Shown here in pieces: positions 16,809 to 25,355 of a stretch of 64,000 nucleotides of DNA; position 1 is the stretch's first letter, and each line of letters begins with the position of its first letter. The notes beneath the pieces were generated by a model. That model did no database searches. It had not been told where the DNA came from and saw only the letters and a program-made list of their open reading frames with translations. A program made the position numbers and the translations under genes. This stretch comes from Phytohabitans sp036906915 (lineage in GTDB: Bacteria; Actinomycetota; Actinomycetes; Mycobacteriales; Micromonosporaceae), in assembly GCF_036906915.1 (NCBI RefSeq), contig NZ_JBAKHX010000011.1, positions 88,453-152,452 of the forward strand, read 5' to 3'.

Positions 16809-17897
16809 GTGGATGTGCGCCATATGCAAGACACCGACCCACTTCCGATGGGAAGGATCGTCCAGCTCTCCGGGCCAAAACTGGTCGAGGTGGTGGATCA
16901 ACAGCCGTCCGCGATGAAGCCCGGGCAGGTGCGAGTCCGCACACACTACTCCGGCATCTCCGCCGGCACGGAGCTGACCGCGTACCGAGGCACCAACCCG
17001 TACCTCAACCGCACCTGGGATCCCGATCACCGGCTCTTCCTCGACGGCGCCGCGGCACATGTCGACTACCCGGTCGCTGGTCTCGGGTACTCGGAAGTGG
17101 GCGTGATCCTCGAGGTCGCCGACGACGTGCGGGACGAGCCCGGCATGCCGGCCGTCGGTGACCTGGTCTGGGGAATCTGGGGCCACCGCAGCGAGGCGCT
17201 GCTGCCCGCCGACCGCTTCCTGCACCACACCATGCCTGAGCACCTCGACCCGATCGCGGGGACCTTCGTGCGGGCGGGCGCGGTGGCTCTCAACGCGGTG
17301 CTCGCCGCGAACATCCACCTCGGCGAGACCGTCGCGATCTTTGGCCAGGGCGTGATCGGCCTGCTCGCCACCCGCCTCGCCACTCTCAACGGTGGCGAGG
17401 TCGCCGCCATCGACGCGCTGCCCGTGCGGCTCGACAAGGCCAAGGAGTACGGCGCGCTGATGACCCTGAACGCGGCCACCGGCTCGCCGGCCGAGGAGCT
17501 GCGGCAGGTCACCAGCGGCCGGGGCGCCGACGTCGCGATCGAGCTCAGTGGCTCGTACCGGGCGCTGCACGAGGCGATCCGCTCGGTCGGTCAGGGTGGC
17601 CGGGTGGTTGCCGCCGGTTTCTACCAGGGCGACGGCGTCGGGCTGCGGCTCGGTGACGAGTTCCACCACAACCGCGTCGAGCTGGTCTCGTCGCAGATCA
17701 GCGGTGTGCCGCCCGTGGTCTCCGGGCGGTGGGACCAGGACCGGCTGAACCGGACGTTCCTGCGGCTGGTCGCGAACGGGCAGGTGGATCCGGTGGGGCT
17801 GGTCAGTCATGTGGTGCCCGTCGAGCGGGCCGCCGAGGCGTACGAACTGCTCGACCAGCGCCCTGCCGAAGCCCTGCAAGTGATCCTGGAGTTCTGA
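16809..17897 (+). CDS. Zinc-independent MDR-family dehydrogenase
   Basis: This medium-chain dehydrogenase/reductase has 362 residues. The N-terminal GroES-like domain includes HYSGISAGTELTAYRG; the Rossmann domain includes AIFGQGVIGLLA at about residue 175. The usual catalytic zinc ligands are not clear, as in the bchC/threonine-DH-like subgroup that acts on sugars or polyols. ATG 16824 (MQDTD) is an alternative start. Its stop overlaps the start of the sugar isomerase by one base (TGATG), so the two genes act together, probably in catabolism of a sugar or inositol derivative. Substrate unknown. Confidence 0.85.
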   Translation: MDVRHMQDTDPLPMGRIVQLSGPKLVEVVDQQPSAMKPGQVRVRTHYSGISAGTELTAYRGTNPYLNRTWDPDHRLFLDGAAAHVDYPVAGLGYSEVGVILEVADDVRDEPGMPAVGDLVWGIWGHRSEALLPADRFLHHTMPEHLDPIAGTFVRAGAVALNAVLAANIHLGETVAIFGQGVIGLLATRLATLNGGEVAAIDALPVRLDKAKEYGALMTLNAATGSPAEELRQVTSGRGADVAIELSGSYRALHEAIRSVGQGGRVVAAGFYQGDGVGLRLGDEFHHNRVELVSSQISGVPPVVSGRWDQDRLNRTFLRLVANGQVDPVGLVSHVVPVERAAEAYELLDQRPAEALQVILEF

Positions 17898-18691
17898 TGG
17901 TGAAGATCGCCTGTCAGGAGCAGCTTCTGCCGGGTGCGACGCTCCAGCGGAAGTGGGAGTTCGCGGTCGCCGCCGGGTACGACGCGATCGAGCTGCGCGG
18001 CCATGGCGCGTACGCCTTCCGGCAGCGCCTGCCCGAGCTGCGGCGCGCGATCCGCGACGGCGTGGTCCTGCCGACGGTGTGCGTCGACATGCGGCACTTC
18101 TTCGGCGCGTTCGACCGGGAGCTGCGACGCGACGCGCTCGACCAGATGAAGTCCCAGCTCTCCGTGATCGCGGACATCGGTGGGCGCGGCGCGGTCACCC
18201 CGGCCTCGTACGGGATGTTCTCGCTGCGGCTGCCGCCGTTCACGCCGCCGCGCACCGCCGAGGAGGACCGCGGCGTGCTCCTGGACGGCCTGACCGAGCT
18301 GGGCAAGCACGCCGAAAAGGAGGGCGTGCGGCTTTACCTGGAACCGCTCAACCGGTACGAGGACCACATGGTCAACCGCCTGGACCAGGCCGCCGACCTG
18401 ATCCGGACGGTGGGTTCGGACGGGCTGGCCATCGCCGCCGACACGTACCACATGAACATCGAGGAGGATGATCCGTCGGCTGCCCTGCGCGCCGCCGGCC
18501 GCCTCGTCGGCCACGTACAGGTCAGCGACTCCAACCGGCTCCAGCCCGGCGCCGGCCACCTCGACTGGCACGGCGTGCTGGCAACGCTGTCCTGCACCGG
18601 CTACGAGGGCTTCCTGGCCGTCGAGTGTCGCCTCCGGGGCAACCCCGCCGAGGCGGTCGCGGGCATCCCCGCGTTCCTCCGCTCACGCTGA
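17897..18691 (+). CDS. Sugar phosphate isomerase/epimerase-like TIM-barrel protein
   Basis: This 264-residue protein of the xylose-isomerase-like (AP endonuclease 2) superfamily has metal-binding acidic residues in LYLEPLNRYED, AADTYHMNIEED and the final FLAVECRLRG. The ATG start overlaps the stop of the dehydrogenase gene; an open frame upstream of it is antiphase to that gene. With the dehydrogenase it suggests a two-step oxidation/isomerisation of a sugar or polyol. The terminator hairpin overlaps its stop codon. Confidence 0.86.
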   Translation: MVKIACQEQLLPGATLQRKWEFAVAAGYDAIELRGHGAYAFRQRLPELRRAIRDGVVLPTVCVDMRHFFGAFDRELRRDALDQMKSQLSVIADIGGRGAVTPASYGMFSLRLPPFTPPRTAEEDRGVLLDGLTELGKHAEKEGVRLYLEPLNRYEDHMVNRLDQAADLIRTVGSDGLAIAADTYHMNIEEDDPSAALRAAGRLVGHVQVSDSNRLQPGAGHLDWHGVLATLSCTGYEGFLAVECRLRGNPAEAVAGIPAFLRSR

Positions 18692-18698
18692 GCGTTTT
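18680..18698 (+). terminator. Intrinsic terminator of the dehydrogenase/isomerase operon
   Basis: CGCTCA (18680-18685), loop CGC and TGAGCG (18689-18694) are followed by TTTT. The stop codon TGA lies in the second arm. Short but classic in form. Confidence 0.6.
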
Positions 18699-18714
18699 CC
18701 CTCTAGATCCCTCG

Positions 18715-18879
18715 GGAGCCTTCGACGAGTTGACCACCGGGCTCGACCCCGTGGATCGGCACGACATCTCGTCGCTGCTGGAAAGCGTGCGCAACCGCGA
18801 CGTCACCGTCGTCATCGTCAGCCGGTGCGAGGTGGAGGCTGCGAAGTTCTGTGACCACGCCACCGTGTGGGCGCCGTGA
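18715..18879 (+). pseudogene. Remnant of an ABC transporter ATPase (C-terminal part only)
   Basis: In frame to a TGA at 18880 the sequence reads FDELTTGLDPVDRHD, then VTVVIVSRCEVEAAKFCDHATVW. This matches the Walker B, D-loop and switch region of DrrA-like ATPases, with the usual DEPTTGLDP changed to DELTTGLDP and the switch His replaced by Arg. Walker A and the signature are missing. There is no start or Shine-Dalgarno, and it lies after a terminator, so it is a dead fragment of about 55 codons. From here to 18996 I see no further gene. Confidence 0.75.
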
Positions 18880-18996
18880 GACGACTAGCCATTGTGGAGG
18901 GCGCCGTCGCCGTGGTGGGGAGCCGCGGTGGGGCTCTTCATCGCGGCGGTTGCTTCGAATGCCCGGACGGCGGCCGCCGCCGGCACACTGGTGGGC

Positions 18997-19929
18997 TCAG
19001 CGGCGCTCGGTGCCTTCCCTCGGCCCCTTCCCCTTGCCGCTCTCGCCGTTTGTGCCGTGAGATTCGGCGCGGTCGCGGCCGGACTCTTCCGGCGGCGCCA
19101 GTACATCTGACAGCCGCGCCGGGGTGAGGCCACGCTCGCGCAACCCGGCCAGGATGTGCGGCAACGCCTCGTCGGTCATCGCTGCGTTCTCCTCGGTCAC
19201 ATGCAGGATGACGACCGATCCGGGGCGCACAGTGGACAGGACTGCCCGGACGATCGGCTGGTACCTCTTCGCGAACGGGTCACCGCTCACCACGTCGCCG
19301 TCGACCACCGTTACGCCGAGCGGGGCGAGCGCCGCCAGCGCCGCGCCATCGTGGCAGAGCCCTGGGAAACGGAAGTAACGGGTCTGCCGGCCACCGTACG
19401 GCGCGATGATGTCGAACGTCCTCGCCACGTCCGCAGTCATTTCCTTGCGAGGCACCCGCGGCAGTCCATAGCAGTCAGCGGTGAACGCCTGGTGCCCGTA
19501 CGTGTGGTTCGCCAGCTCGAACCGCGGGTTCGCCGCGAGCCGCCGCGTCACCTCCGGGTACCTCTCCACCCACTTGCCGGTCAGGAAGAAGGTGGCCGGT
19601 ATCTCGTGCTTTTCCAGCAGGTCGATGATGCGCAGGTTCGCGTACGACTTCGCCCGGCCGGTGCGCAGGCTGTACAGCATGGCGTCCGTCATGTCGGCGT
19701 CGAAGGTCAGGGCGACGCGATTGGCGGTACGCGGTCCATGGTCGACGACGGGCGGCCTGGTACCCGCGCGGGTGGCGCCCGGCGGACCCGCCTTGGGTCG
19801 TTTCGCGGGCTTGGAGGTCGCGACGCCGCGCGGCTCTGTCGCGGCCGGCGTAGCCGCCGGGCCGGGCGCCTGGGCGCCACAGGCGCTCAGGAGCGCCACC
19901 ACCGCCAGCATGATCATGGATCGGAGCAC
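18997..19929 (-). CDS. Polysaccharide deacetylase lipoprotein (NodB domain)
   Basis: This 310-residue protein has a lipoprotein signal (hydrophobic core, lipobox LSAC with Cys at about residue 17). A Pro/Ala/Lys-rich linker precedes a NodB deacetylase domain from about residue 70. Metal and catalytic motifs are ALTFDADMTD and the HxxxH motif HTYGH. In place of the usual TFDDG the first motif is TFDAD, which keeps the two Asp residues. It is predicted to act outside the membrane, removing N-acetyl groups from peptidoglycan or another glycan. The last 25 residues are charged and Gly/Lys-rich. Confidence 0.88.
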   Translation of the reverse strand: MLRSMIMLAVVALLSACGAQAPGPAATPAATEPRGVATSKPAKRPKAGPPGATRAGTRPPVVDHGPRTANRVALTFDADMTDAMLYSLRTGRAKSYANLRIIDLLEKHEIPATFFLTGKWVERYPEVTRRLAANPRFELANHTYGHQAFTADCYGLPRVPRKEMTADVARTFDIIAPYGGRQTRYFRFPGLCHDGAALAALAPLGVTVVDGDVVSGDPFAKRYQPIVRAVLSTVRPGSVVILHVTEENAAMTDEALPHILAGLRERGLTPARLSDVLAPPEESGRDRAESHGTNGESGKGKGPREGTERR

Positions 19930-19965
19930 GGCAGCGATCTTCGCACGCCATCCCCCCGGGATCGG

Positions 19966-20574
19966 TCAGACGCGGAAGCCCGCTGCTCGCGCGGCCTGTC
20001 GTTCCCTCTTTCGGATACGCCGGCGACGCAGCACCCACGCCACGAAAAACACCATGCCCACCAGGAACACCAGCACAAGCACCGGCAGCAGGATGGCGAC
20101 AAGCGACATCGTCACGCTCGTGACGTCTTCGGCGGTGCTCGCGACCGGCGCACCCACTCCCGCCGTAGAGGCGTTGATGACGCCGCGCGACAGTGACTTG
20201 ACCCCATGTACGCCGAACGCGATCGCCACACCCGCGACCACCGGTATCCACTGCTTCGTGTCGCCCGGGTCGCTCACCATGACGGTTTCCGAGCCTGCGC
20301 CCGCGCCGAACGCCAGCCCGCCCGCCGTGGGCCGCACCACGGTCTGGAGCATGTCGTTGACGTGGTCGACCACCGGCACCTTGTCGGCCACGATCTCCAC
20401 GAGCAGCAGCACCGCCAGGATGGCCATGACCCAGCCGTTGCTGAGCCACCGCCACCCGTCCGGCACGTCTATGAGGTCGGTGTATCGCGCCAGCACACCC
20501 ATCGTGAGCAGCGGAATATAGGCGTTGAGCCCGGCCGACGCGGCCAGGCCGGTCCCCGTGAGCGCTTCCAGCAC
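19966..20574 (-). CDS. DUF4126 family membrane protein
   Basis: This 202-residue integral membrane protein has about five hydrophobic segments. The N-terminal signature LTGTGLAASAGLNAYIPLL is typical of DUF4126, and the C-terminus is basic (RRRRIRKRERQ). GTG 20574 is the likely start. The frame stays open to 20727 only because it runs into hairpin repeat R2, so a longer protein would be an artefact. Function unknown. Confidence 0.82.
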   Translation of the reverse strand: MLEALTGTGLAASAGLNAYIPLLTMGVLARYTDLIDVPDGWRWLSNGWVMAILAVLLLVEIVADKVPVVDHVNDMLQTVVRPTAGGLAFGAGAGSETVMVSDPGDTKQWIPVVAGVAIAFGVHGVKSLSRGVINASTAGVGAPVASTAEDVTSVTMSLVAILLPVLVLVFLVGMVFFVAWVLRRRRIRKRERQAARAAGFRV

Positions 20575-20595
20575 GTGTCCAGCATGGCACCGCGA

Positions 20596-20853
20596 TGCCA
20601 GCCTGCACCTCTGGCCCTCGCTCTGCTCGGGCGGCTCGCGCGCCCAGTGGCCGCCCTGTAGACCCCAGTCGCTTCGGTCGCTTCGCTCCCTGCGCTTTGT
20701 GGGGTCTGCGGGCGGCGGCGCGCTCACTGCAACTTTGGCCCTCGCTCTGCTCGGGCGGCTCGCGCGCCCGGTGGCCGCCCTGTAGACCCCAGTCGCTTCG
20801 GTCGCTTCGCTCCCTGCGCTTTGTGGGGTCTGCGGGCGGCGGCGCGCTCACTT
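20596..20853 (-). repeat. Hairpin repeat R2: two tandem copies, period 124 bp
   Basis: Two near-identical units lie between the DUF4126 and nucS genes. In the copy nearer nucS the outer arms are GCCGCCC (20774-20780) and GGGCGGC (20834-20840), with inner arms AGACCCCA (20784-20791) and TGGGGTCT (20824-20831). In the other copy the inner arms are at 20660-20667 and 20700-20707. The loop holds TCGCTTCGG-like nonamers. The element ends 15 bases before the nucS start. It is open in one frame on the minus strand, so gene finders may call false N-terminal extensions here. Confidence 0.9.
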
Positions 20854-20868
20854 AGCTAGTCTCTTCGG

Positions 20869-21528
20869 GTGCGGTTGGTCATTGCGCGATGCTCGGTGGA
20901 CTATGTCGGACGGCTCTCGGCGCACCTGCCGCCAGCGACCCGGCTACTCATGATCAAGGCGGACGGGTCGGTGTCGATCCATGCCGACGACCGGGCCTAC
21001 AAGCCACTCAACTGGATGAGCCCGCCCTGCCGCCTCGAAGAGGCCCCCGGCGTGTGGCGGGTCGTCAACAAGGCCGGCGAGGAACTGCGCATCCTCCTGG
21101 AGGAGATCTTCCAGGACGTCTCGTATGACCTAGGCGTCGACCCTGGGCTCCGGAAGGACGGCGTCGAGGCGCACCTCCAGGAGCTGCTGGCCGCCAACCC
21201 GACCGAGTTCGGTGACGGATTTGTGCTGGTCAGGCGCGAGTACATGACCGCTATCGGGCCGGTCGACCTGCTCTGCCGGGACGGCGGGGGCGCCGCGGTT
21301 GCCGTCGAGATCAAGCGGCGAGGCGAGATCGACGGCGTCGAGCAGCTCACCCGGTACCTCGAGCTACTCAACCGTGATCCGCTGCTGGCGCCGGTCGCGG
21401 GCATCTTCGCCGCGCAGGAGATCAAGCCGCAGGCGCGGGTGCTCGCCGAGGACCGCGGCATCCGGTGCGTGGTGGTCGACTACGACAAGCTTCGCGGCAT
21501 CCAGCGCGACGAATTGACGCTGTTCTAG
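20869..21528 (+). CDS. nucS: Mismatch-specific endonuclease NucS/EndoMS
   Basis: NucS makes double-strand cuts at mismatched bases and carries non-canonical mismatch repair in actinobacteria, which lack MutS/MutL, working with the beta clamp. The 219-residue protein has normal length. The N-terminal DNA-binding domain starts MRLVIARCSVDY; the C-terminal RecB-like nuclease has the motifs IGPVDLLCRD and VAVEIKRRGEID. The C-terminus DELTLF fits a beta-clamp-binding peptide. The start is GTG 20869, just beyond repeat R2. Confidence 0.95.
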   Translation: MRLVIARCSVDYVGRLSAHLPPATRLLMIKADGSVSIHADDRAYKPLNWMSPPCRLEEAPGVWRVVNKAGEELRILLEEIFQDVSYDLGVDPGLRKDGVEAHLQELLAANPTEFGDGFVLVRREYMTAIGPVDLLCRDGGGAAVAVEIKRRGEIDGVEQLTRYLELLNRDPLLAPVAGIFAAQEIKPQARVLAEDRGIRCVVVDYDKLRGIQRDELTLF

Positions 21529-21529
21529 G

Positions 21530-21579
21530 GGCTCTATCGCTGTTAGAGCCGGGAGCCCGCTCCGGGGGTAGCGGGCTCC
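21530..21579. terminator. Double hairpin between convergent nucS and TM2 genes
   Basis: Hairpin one: GGCTCTA (21530-21536) with TAGAGCC (21544-21550). Hairpin two: GGAGCCCGCT (21552-21561) with AGCGGGCTCC (21570-21579), a perfect 10-bp stem with eight-base loop. They lie between two convergent stops, so they probably terminate both genes. Confidence 0.75.
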
Positions 21580-21593
21580 GGCGCGCTCTTCGC

Positions 21594-21812
21594 TCAGGCA
21601 GCGTTGCCGTTGACGGCGGCGACCTGCTTGGGCAGCGTGAACAGGTCGATCAGCAGGCCGATGCCCAGCCAGCCGAACGTGAAGATGTAGCTGATCGCAC
21701 GACCGGTCTTGCCCAGGTAGAACTGGTGGGCGCCGATCATGCCGAGGAAGAACCAAAGCAGGTACGCGGTGCCAACGCTCTTCTGCGCGGGGGCCGCGAC
21801 GTCGGTTGCCAC
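21594..21812 (-). CDS. TM2-domain membrane protein
   Basis: This 72-residue protein has two hydrophobic segments separated by the conserved short turn GAHQFYLGKTGR (TM2 domain), and a short polar tail ending NGNAA. GTG 21812 is preferred because GAGAGG lies nine bases upstream; TTG 21830 would overlap that site. TM2 proteins are widespread; the role here is unknown. Confidence 0.85.
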   Translation of the reverse strand: MATDVAAPAQKSVGTAYLLWFFLGMIGAHQFYLGKTGRAISYIFTFGWLGIGLLIDLFTLPKQVAAVNGNAA

Positions 21813-21906
21813 AGAAAGTACGCCTCTCAACAGGATTGAAGATGGATGACGGGCAAGATACTCGCTTCGTCACCGTCCCCGCTGTCCCGTTGAGCACTAT
21901 GGACGG

Positions 21907-23412
21907 TCAGTGGCCGCGTCCGTACATCAGCTTGACGAGCTTGACGATGCGGCCGACCTGGGCCGGCGTGCGCTCGAATGTCATGGCCGGCAGCAGCGAC
22001 GGCCCGCGCCGACGTGTCACAGCTTTGGACCGGCCGAACTCTCGCAGACCGTCGTCGCCGTGGACGCGTCCAAAGCCGGAGTCGCCCACCCCGCCGAACG
22101 GCAAGGTCGACATGCCGACGAACGTGAGCGTCGAGTTGATCGCGCTCATGCCGGAACGCAGCCTGCGGGCGATCGCCACCGCACGCTGCCGACCGAACAC
22201 CGAGCCGCCGAGCCCGTACGGGACCGCGTTCGCGCGGGCCACCGCGTCGTCGGCGTCACGCACCCGGGTGATCGTGAGGGTGGGGCCGAAGGTTTCCTCG
22301 CGGACCGCGGCCGAGTCCTCGGGTACGTCCACGAGGATGGTCGGCTTGACGTAGGGCGGCTGCACGGCTTCCGGCCCGCCCAGTACCGCCCGGCCGCCGC
22401 GCGCGATCGCGTCGTCGATGTGCCGCCGGATGATCTCGATCTGGGAGGGCATCGTGATGGGGCCGAGGTCGGCGCCCTCGCCCGCGCCCACGGTCAGCTT
22501 GCCGGCACGCTCCAACACCTTGGCGACGAACGCGTCGTACACCGGCTCGACGGCGTACACCCGCTCGATGCCGATGCAGGTCTGGCCGGCGTTGGTCAGG
22601 CCACCCCACACGCACGCCTCGGCAGCCTTGTCCAGGTCGGCGTCCGCGTCGACGATCATGGCGTCCTTGCCGCCGGCTTCCAGCAGCACCGGCGTCAGCG
22701 ACTCGGCGCAGGCCGCCATGACCTTCCTCGCCGTCGCGGTCGAGCCGGTGAACGCCACCTTGCCAACCCCCGAGCGGCACAGCGACGCGCCGACGTCACC
22801 GAGACCGTGTATCGCTTGGAAGACCGGGTGCTCCGGCACCACCCGCGCGAACGAGTCGACCAGCCACTGCCCGACGGCCGGCGTGTACTCGCTCGGCTTG
22901 AACACGACCGCGTTTCCGGCCGCCAGCGCGTACGCGATCGAGCCCACCGGCGTGAGCACCGGGTAGTTCCACGGACCGATCATGCCAACCACGCCGTACG
23001 GCTGGTACTCCAGGTGCGCGGAGAACTCGGCCAATACCAGCCGGCTGCGCATCCGGCGCGGCCCCAGCACCCGCCGGGCGTTGCGGGCTGCCCAGTCGAT
23101 GTGCTCGATCGCGGAGACCGCCTCGATGATGGCCTCGGCGACCGGCTTGCCGCCCTCTTTGTTCGACAGCTCGGCCAGCGTGGTGATCTCGTGCGCGAGC
23201 AGCGCGCGCCAGCGCAGGAGGCGTTCCTTGCGGCCGGCGAACCCGAGCCCCGCCCACCAGAGCCCCGCCTCGCGACCCCGCTCGACGGCGCGCGCCACGT
23301 CGTCAGGCGTCGCCACCGCGAAGCGGCCGGCTTCGGCGCCGGTCGCCGGGTTGGTGGAGACCAGCTCGCCATCCTCGATCCGGGGCATGCCCGGGCTGTG
23401 CACCGCCGTCAT
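21907..23412 (-). CDS. NAD(P)-dependent aldehyde dehydrogenase
   Basis: The enzyme oxidises an aldehyde to an acid. The 501-residue protein has the complete family set: IGPWNYPVLTPV, FKPSEYTP, FTGSTATARK, the general-base Glu in LLEAGGKD, the nucleophile Cys in NAGQTCIG, and EETFGPTL. The basic C-terminal extension of about 40 residues after FGRSKAV resembles membrane-associated long-chain (fatty) aldehyde dehydrogenases. It is divergent from the hydroxyacyl-CoA dehydrogenase at 23565, so it may serve lipid catabolism. Substrate not determined. Confidence 0.92.
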   Translation of the reverse strand: MTAVHSPGMPRIEDGELVSTNPATGAEAGRFAVATPDDVARAVERGREAGLWWAGLGFAGRKERLLRWRALLAHEITTLAELSNKEGGKPVAEAIIEAVSAIEHIDWAARNARRVLGPRRMRSRLVLAEFSAHLEYQPYGVVGMIGPWNYPVLTPVGSIAYALAAGNAVVFKPSEYTPAVGQWLVDSFARVVPEHPVFQAIHGLGDVGASLCRSGVGKVAFTGSTATARKVMAACAESLTPVLLEAGGKDAMIVDADADLDKAAEACVWGGLTNAGQTCIGIERVYAVEPVYDAFVAKVLERAGKLTVGAGEGADLGPITMPSQIEIIRRHIDDAIARGGRAVLGGPEAVQPPYVKPTILVDVPEDSAAVREETFGPTLTITRVRDADDAVARANAVPYGLGGSVFGRQRAVAIARRLRSGMSAINSTLTFVGMSTLPFGGVGDSGFGRVHGDDGLREFGRSKAVTRRRGPSLLPAMTFERTPAQVGRIVKLVKLMYGRGH

Positions 23413-23564
23413 GCCCGGAGTCTAAACCCGCACGTTACCCGCCGGTAGGTGCCGCCGCGCGGCGCGAGGAGGCGGGTCGTGAAGTTTGCCACCGGGTGGG
23501 TGGCGGGTGACCGGTTCGTGGCAGACTCGCGCGCAGAGCCTCAACGACCGTTTAGGGGTGAATC

Positions 23565-25355
23565 GTGGCGCGTGAGTTCAGGTCCGTAGGCGTGGTTGGT
23601 CTGGGCACCATGGGCGCCGGGATCGTCGAGGTCTTCGCCCGCAACGGGATCGACGTACTCGCCGTCGAGATCAGCGACGCTGCCCTTGAGCGAGGGCGCA
23701 GCACGCTCACCGGGTCGACGGATCGCGCGGTGGCGAAGGGCAAGCTGAGTCCCGAGGACCGCGACGCGCTCCAGTCGAGGATCAGCTTCGCCGTCGGGCT
23801 GGACGCGTTGCACGACGTCGACCTGGTCGTCGAGGCGGTGCCGGAAAAGCTGGAGCTCAAGCGGCAGATCTTCGCCGAGCTCGACCGCATCTGTAAGCCC
23901 ACCGCGATCCTGGCCACCAACACGTCGTCCTTGAGCGTCACCGAGATTTCGGTAGCCACGCACCGGCCGAACCAGGTGATCGGCATCCACTTCTTCAACC
24001 CGGCCCCGGTGATGAAGCTCGTCGAGATCATCCGGACGGTGGTGACCGCGCCCGAGGTGGTGGCGGACGTCGAGGCGCTGTGCACGCGGCTCGGCAAGGT
24101 CGACGTGACCATCAGCGACCGGGCCGGGTTCATCGCCAACGCGCTGCTGTTCGGCTACCTCAACCATGCGGTGTCGATGTACGAGGCCAAGTACGCGACG
24201 CGGGAGGACATCGACGCGGCCATGAAGCTCGGCTGCGGGCTGCCGATGGGTCCGCTCGCGCTCATGGACCTGATCGGCGTCGACACGGCGTACGAGATCC
24301 TCGACACGATGTACCGCCGGGGTGGGCGGGACCGGCGGCACGCCCCGGTGCCCCTGATCAAGCAGATGGTCACGGCGGGGCTGCTCGGCCGGAAGTCGGG
24401 ACGGGGCTTCTACACCTACGAGAAACCGGGTTCGCCTGTCGTCGTACCCGATGACCAGACGCCGAACGCGGCGGAGTCGGCGGCGGCCGACGGCGCGCGC
24501 GGGATCGCCACCGTCGGCGTCGTGGGGTCTGGCACCATGGCCATCGGGATCATCGAGGTCTTCGCGAAGGCCGGTTACGAGGTCGTCTCGGTGACCCGCG
24601 GCGGTGAGAAATCCGCGCGGGTCTGCGAGGCGGTGAAGAAGTCGCTCAACAAGGGCGTCGTGCGCGGCAAGGTCACCGAGGCGGACCGGGACGCCGCGCT
24701 CGGCCGGGTGACCTGGTCGACCAACCTCGACCACCTCGCCGACGTCGACATGGTCGTTGAGGCCGTGGTCGAGGAGCTGACGGTCAAGCAGGCGCTCTTC
24801 GCGTCGCTCGACGAGATCTGCAAGCCGGGCGTCGTGCTGGCGACCACCACGTCTTCGTTGCCCGTGATCGAGTGCGCGATGTCGACGCACCGGCCTGCCG
24901 ACGTCGTGGGGCTGCACTTCTTCAACCCGGCGCAGGTCATGCCGCTGGTCGAGATCGTGCGCACCATCCGGACGTCACCGGAGGCGTTGGCGACCGCCCG
25001 CGCGGTGGTCGCGGCGCTCGGCAAGACCGGCGTCGTGTGCGGTGACCGGTCCGGGTTCGTCGTCAACGCGCTCCTCTTCCCGTACCTGAACGACGCGGTC
25101 AAGATGCTCGAAGCTTCCTACGCCACCGCCGACGACATCGACCACGCCATGAAGTTGGGCTGTGGCTACCCGATGGGGCCGTTCGACCTGCTCGACGTCG
25201 TCGGGCTCGACGTGTCGCTGGCCATCCAGCGGGAGCTGTACCTGGAGCTGCGCGAGCCCGGGTTCGCGCCCGCACCCCTGCTTGAGCACCTGGTGACCGC
25301 CGGCTACCTGGGGCGCAAGGTCGGCCGCGGCTTCCGCGACTACACCGACCGGTAG
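23565..25355 (+). CDS. 3-hydroxyacyl-CoA dehydrogenase, tandem-duplicated
   Basis: This 596-residue protein is made of two complete 3-hydroxyacyl-CoA dehydrogenase units. Unit one (about 1-290) has GLGTMGAGIVEVFA and GIHFFNPAPVMKLVEI. Unit two (about 315-596) has GSGTMAIGIIEVFA and GLHFFNPAQVMPLVEI. Each ends in GRKSGRGFYTY or GRKVGRGFRDY. The linker is Pro/Ala-rich. The Rossmann glycines remain in both halves, though unit two has GTMAIG instead of GTMGAG. The role is NAD-linked oxidation in beta-oxidation. The start is GTG 23565 with AGGGG upstream. Repeat R3 begins at the stop codon. Confidence 0.92.
   Translation: MAREFRSVGVVGLGTMGAGIVEVFARNGIDVLAVEISDAALERGRSTLTGSTDRAVAKGKLSPEDRDALQSRISFAVGLDALHDVDLVVEAVPEKLELKRQIFAELDRICKPTAILATNTSSLSVTEISVATHRPNQVIGIHFFNPAPVMKLVEIIRTVVTAPEVVADVEALCTRLGKVDVTISDRAGFIANALLFGYLNHAVSMYEAKYATREDIDAAMKLGCGLPMGPLALMDLIGVDTAYEILDTMYRRGGRDRRHAPVPLIKQMVTAGLLGRKSGRGFYTYEKPGSPVVVPDDQTPNAAESAAADGARGIATVGVVGSGTMAIGIIEVFAKAGYEVVSVTRGGEKSARVCEAVKKSLNKGVVRGKVTEADRDAALGRVTWSTNLDHLADVDMVVEAVVEELTVKQALFASLDEICKPGVVLATTTSSLPVIECAMSTHRPADVVGLHFFNPAQVMPLVEIVRTIRTSPEALATARAVVAALGKTGVVCGDRSGFVVNALLFPYLNDAVKMLEASYATADDIDHAMKLGCGYPMGPFDLLDVVGLDVSLAIQRELYLELREPGFAPAPLLEHLVTAGYLGRKVGRGFRDYTDR

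Noticed and set aside
18892..19110. 72-residue hydrophobic open frame
   Set aside because: It overlaps the end of the deacetylase gene on the other strand, has no Shine-Dalgarno and no family likeness.
19475..20851. 458-codon minus-strand frame covering DUF4126 and repeat R2
   Set aside because: It runs through repeat sequence and is out of frame with the DUF4126 protein; the N-terminal repeat peptide is an artefact.
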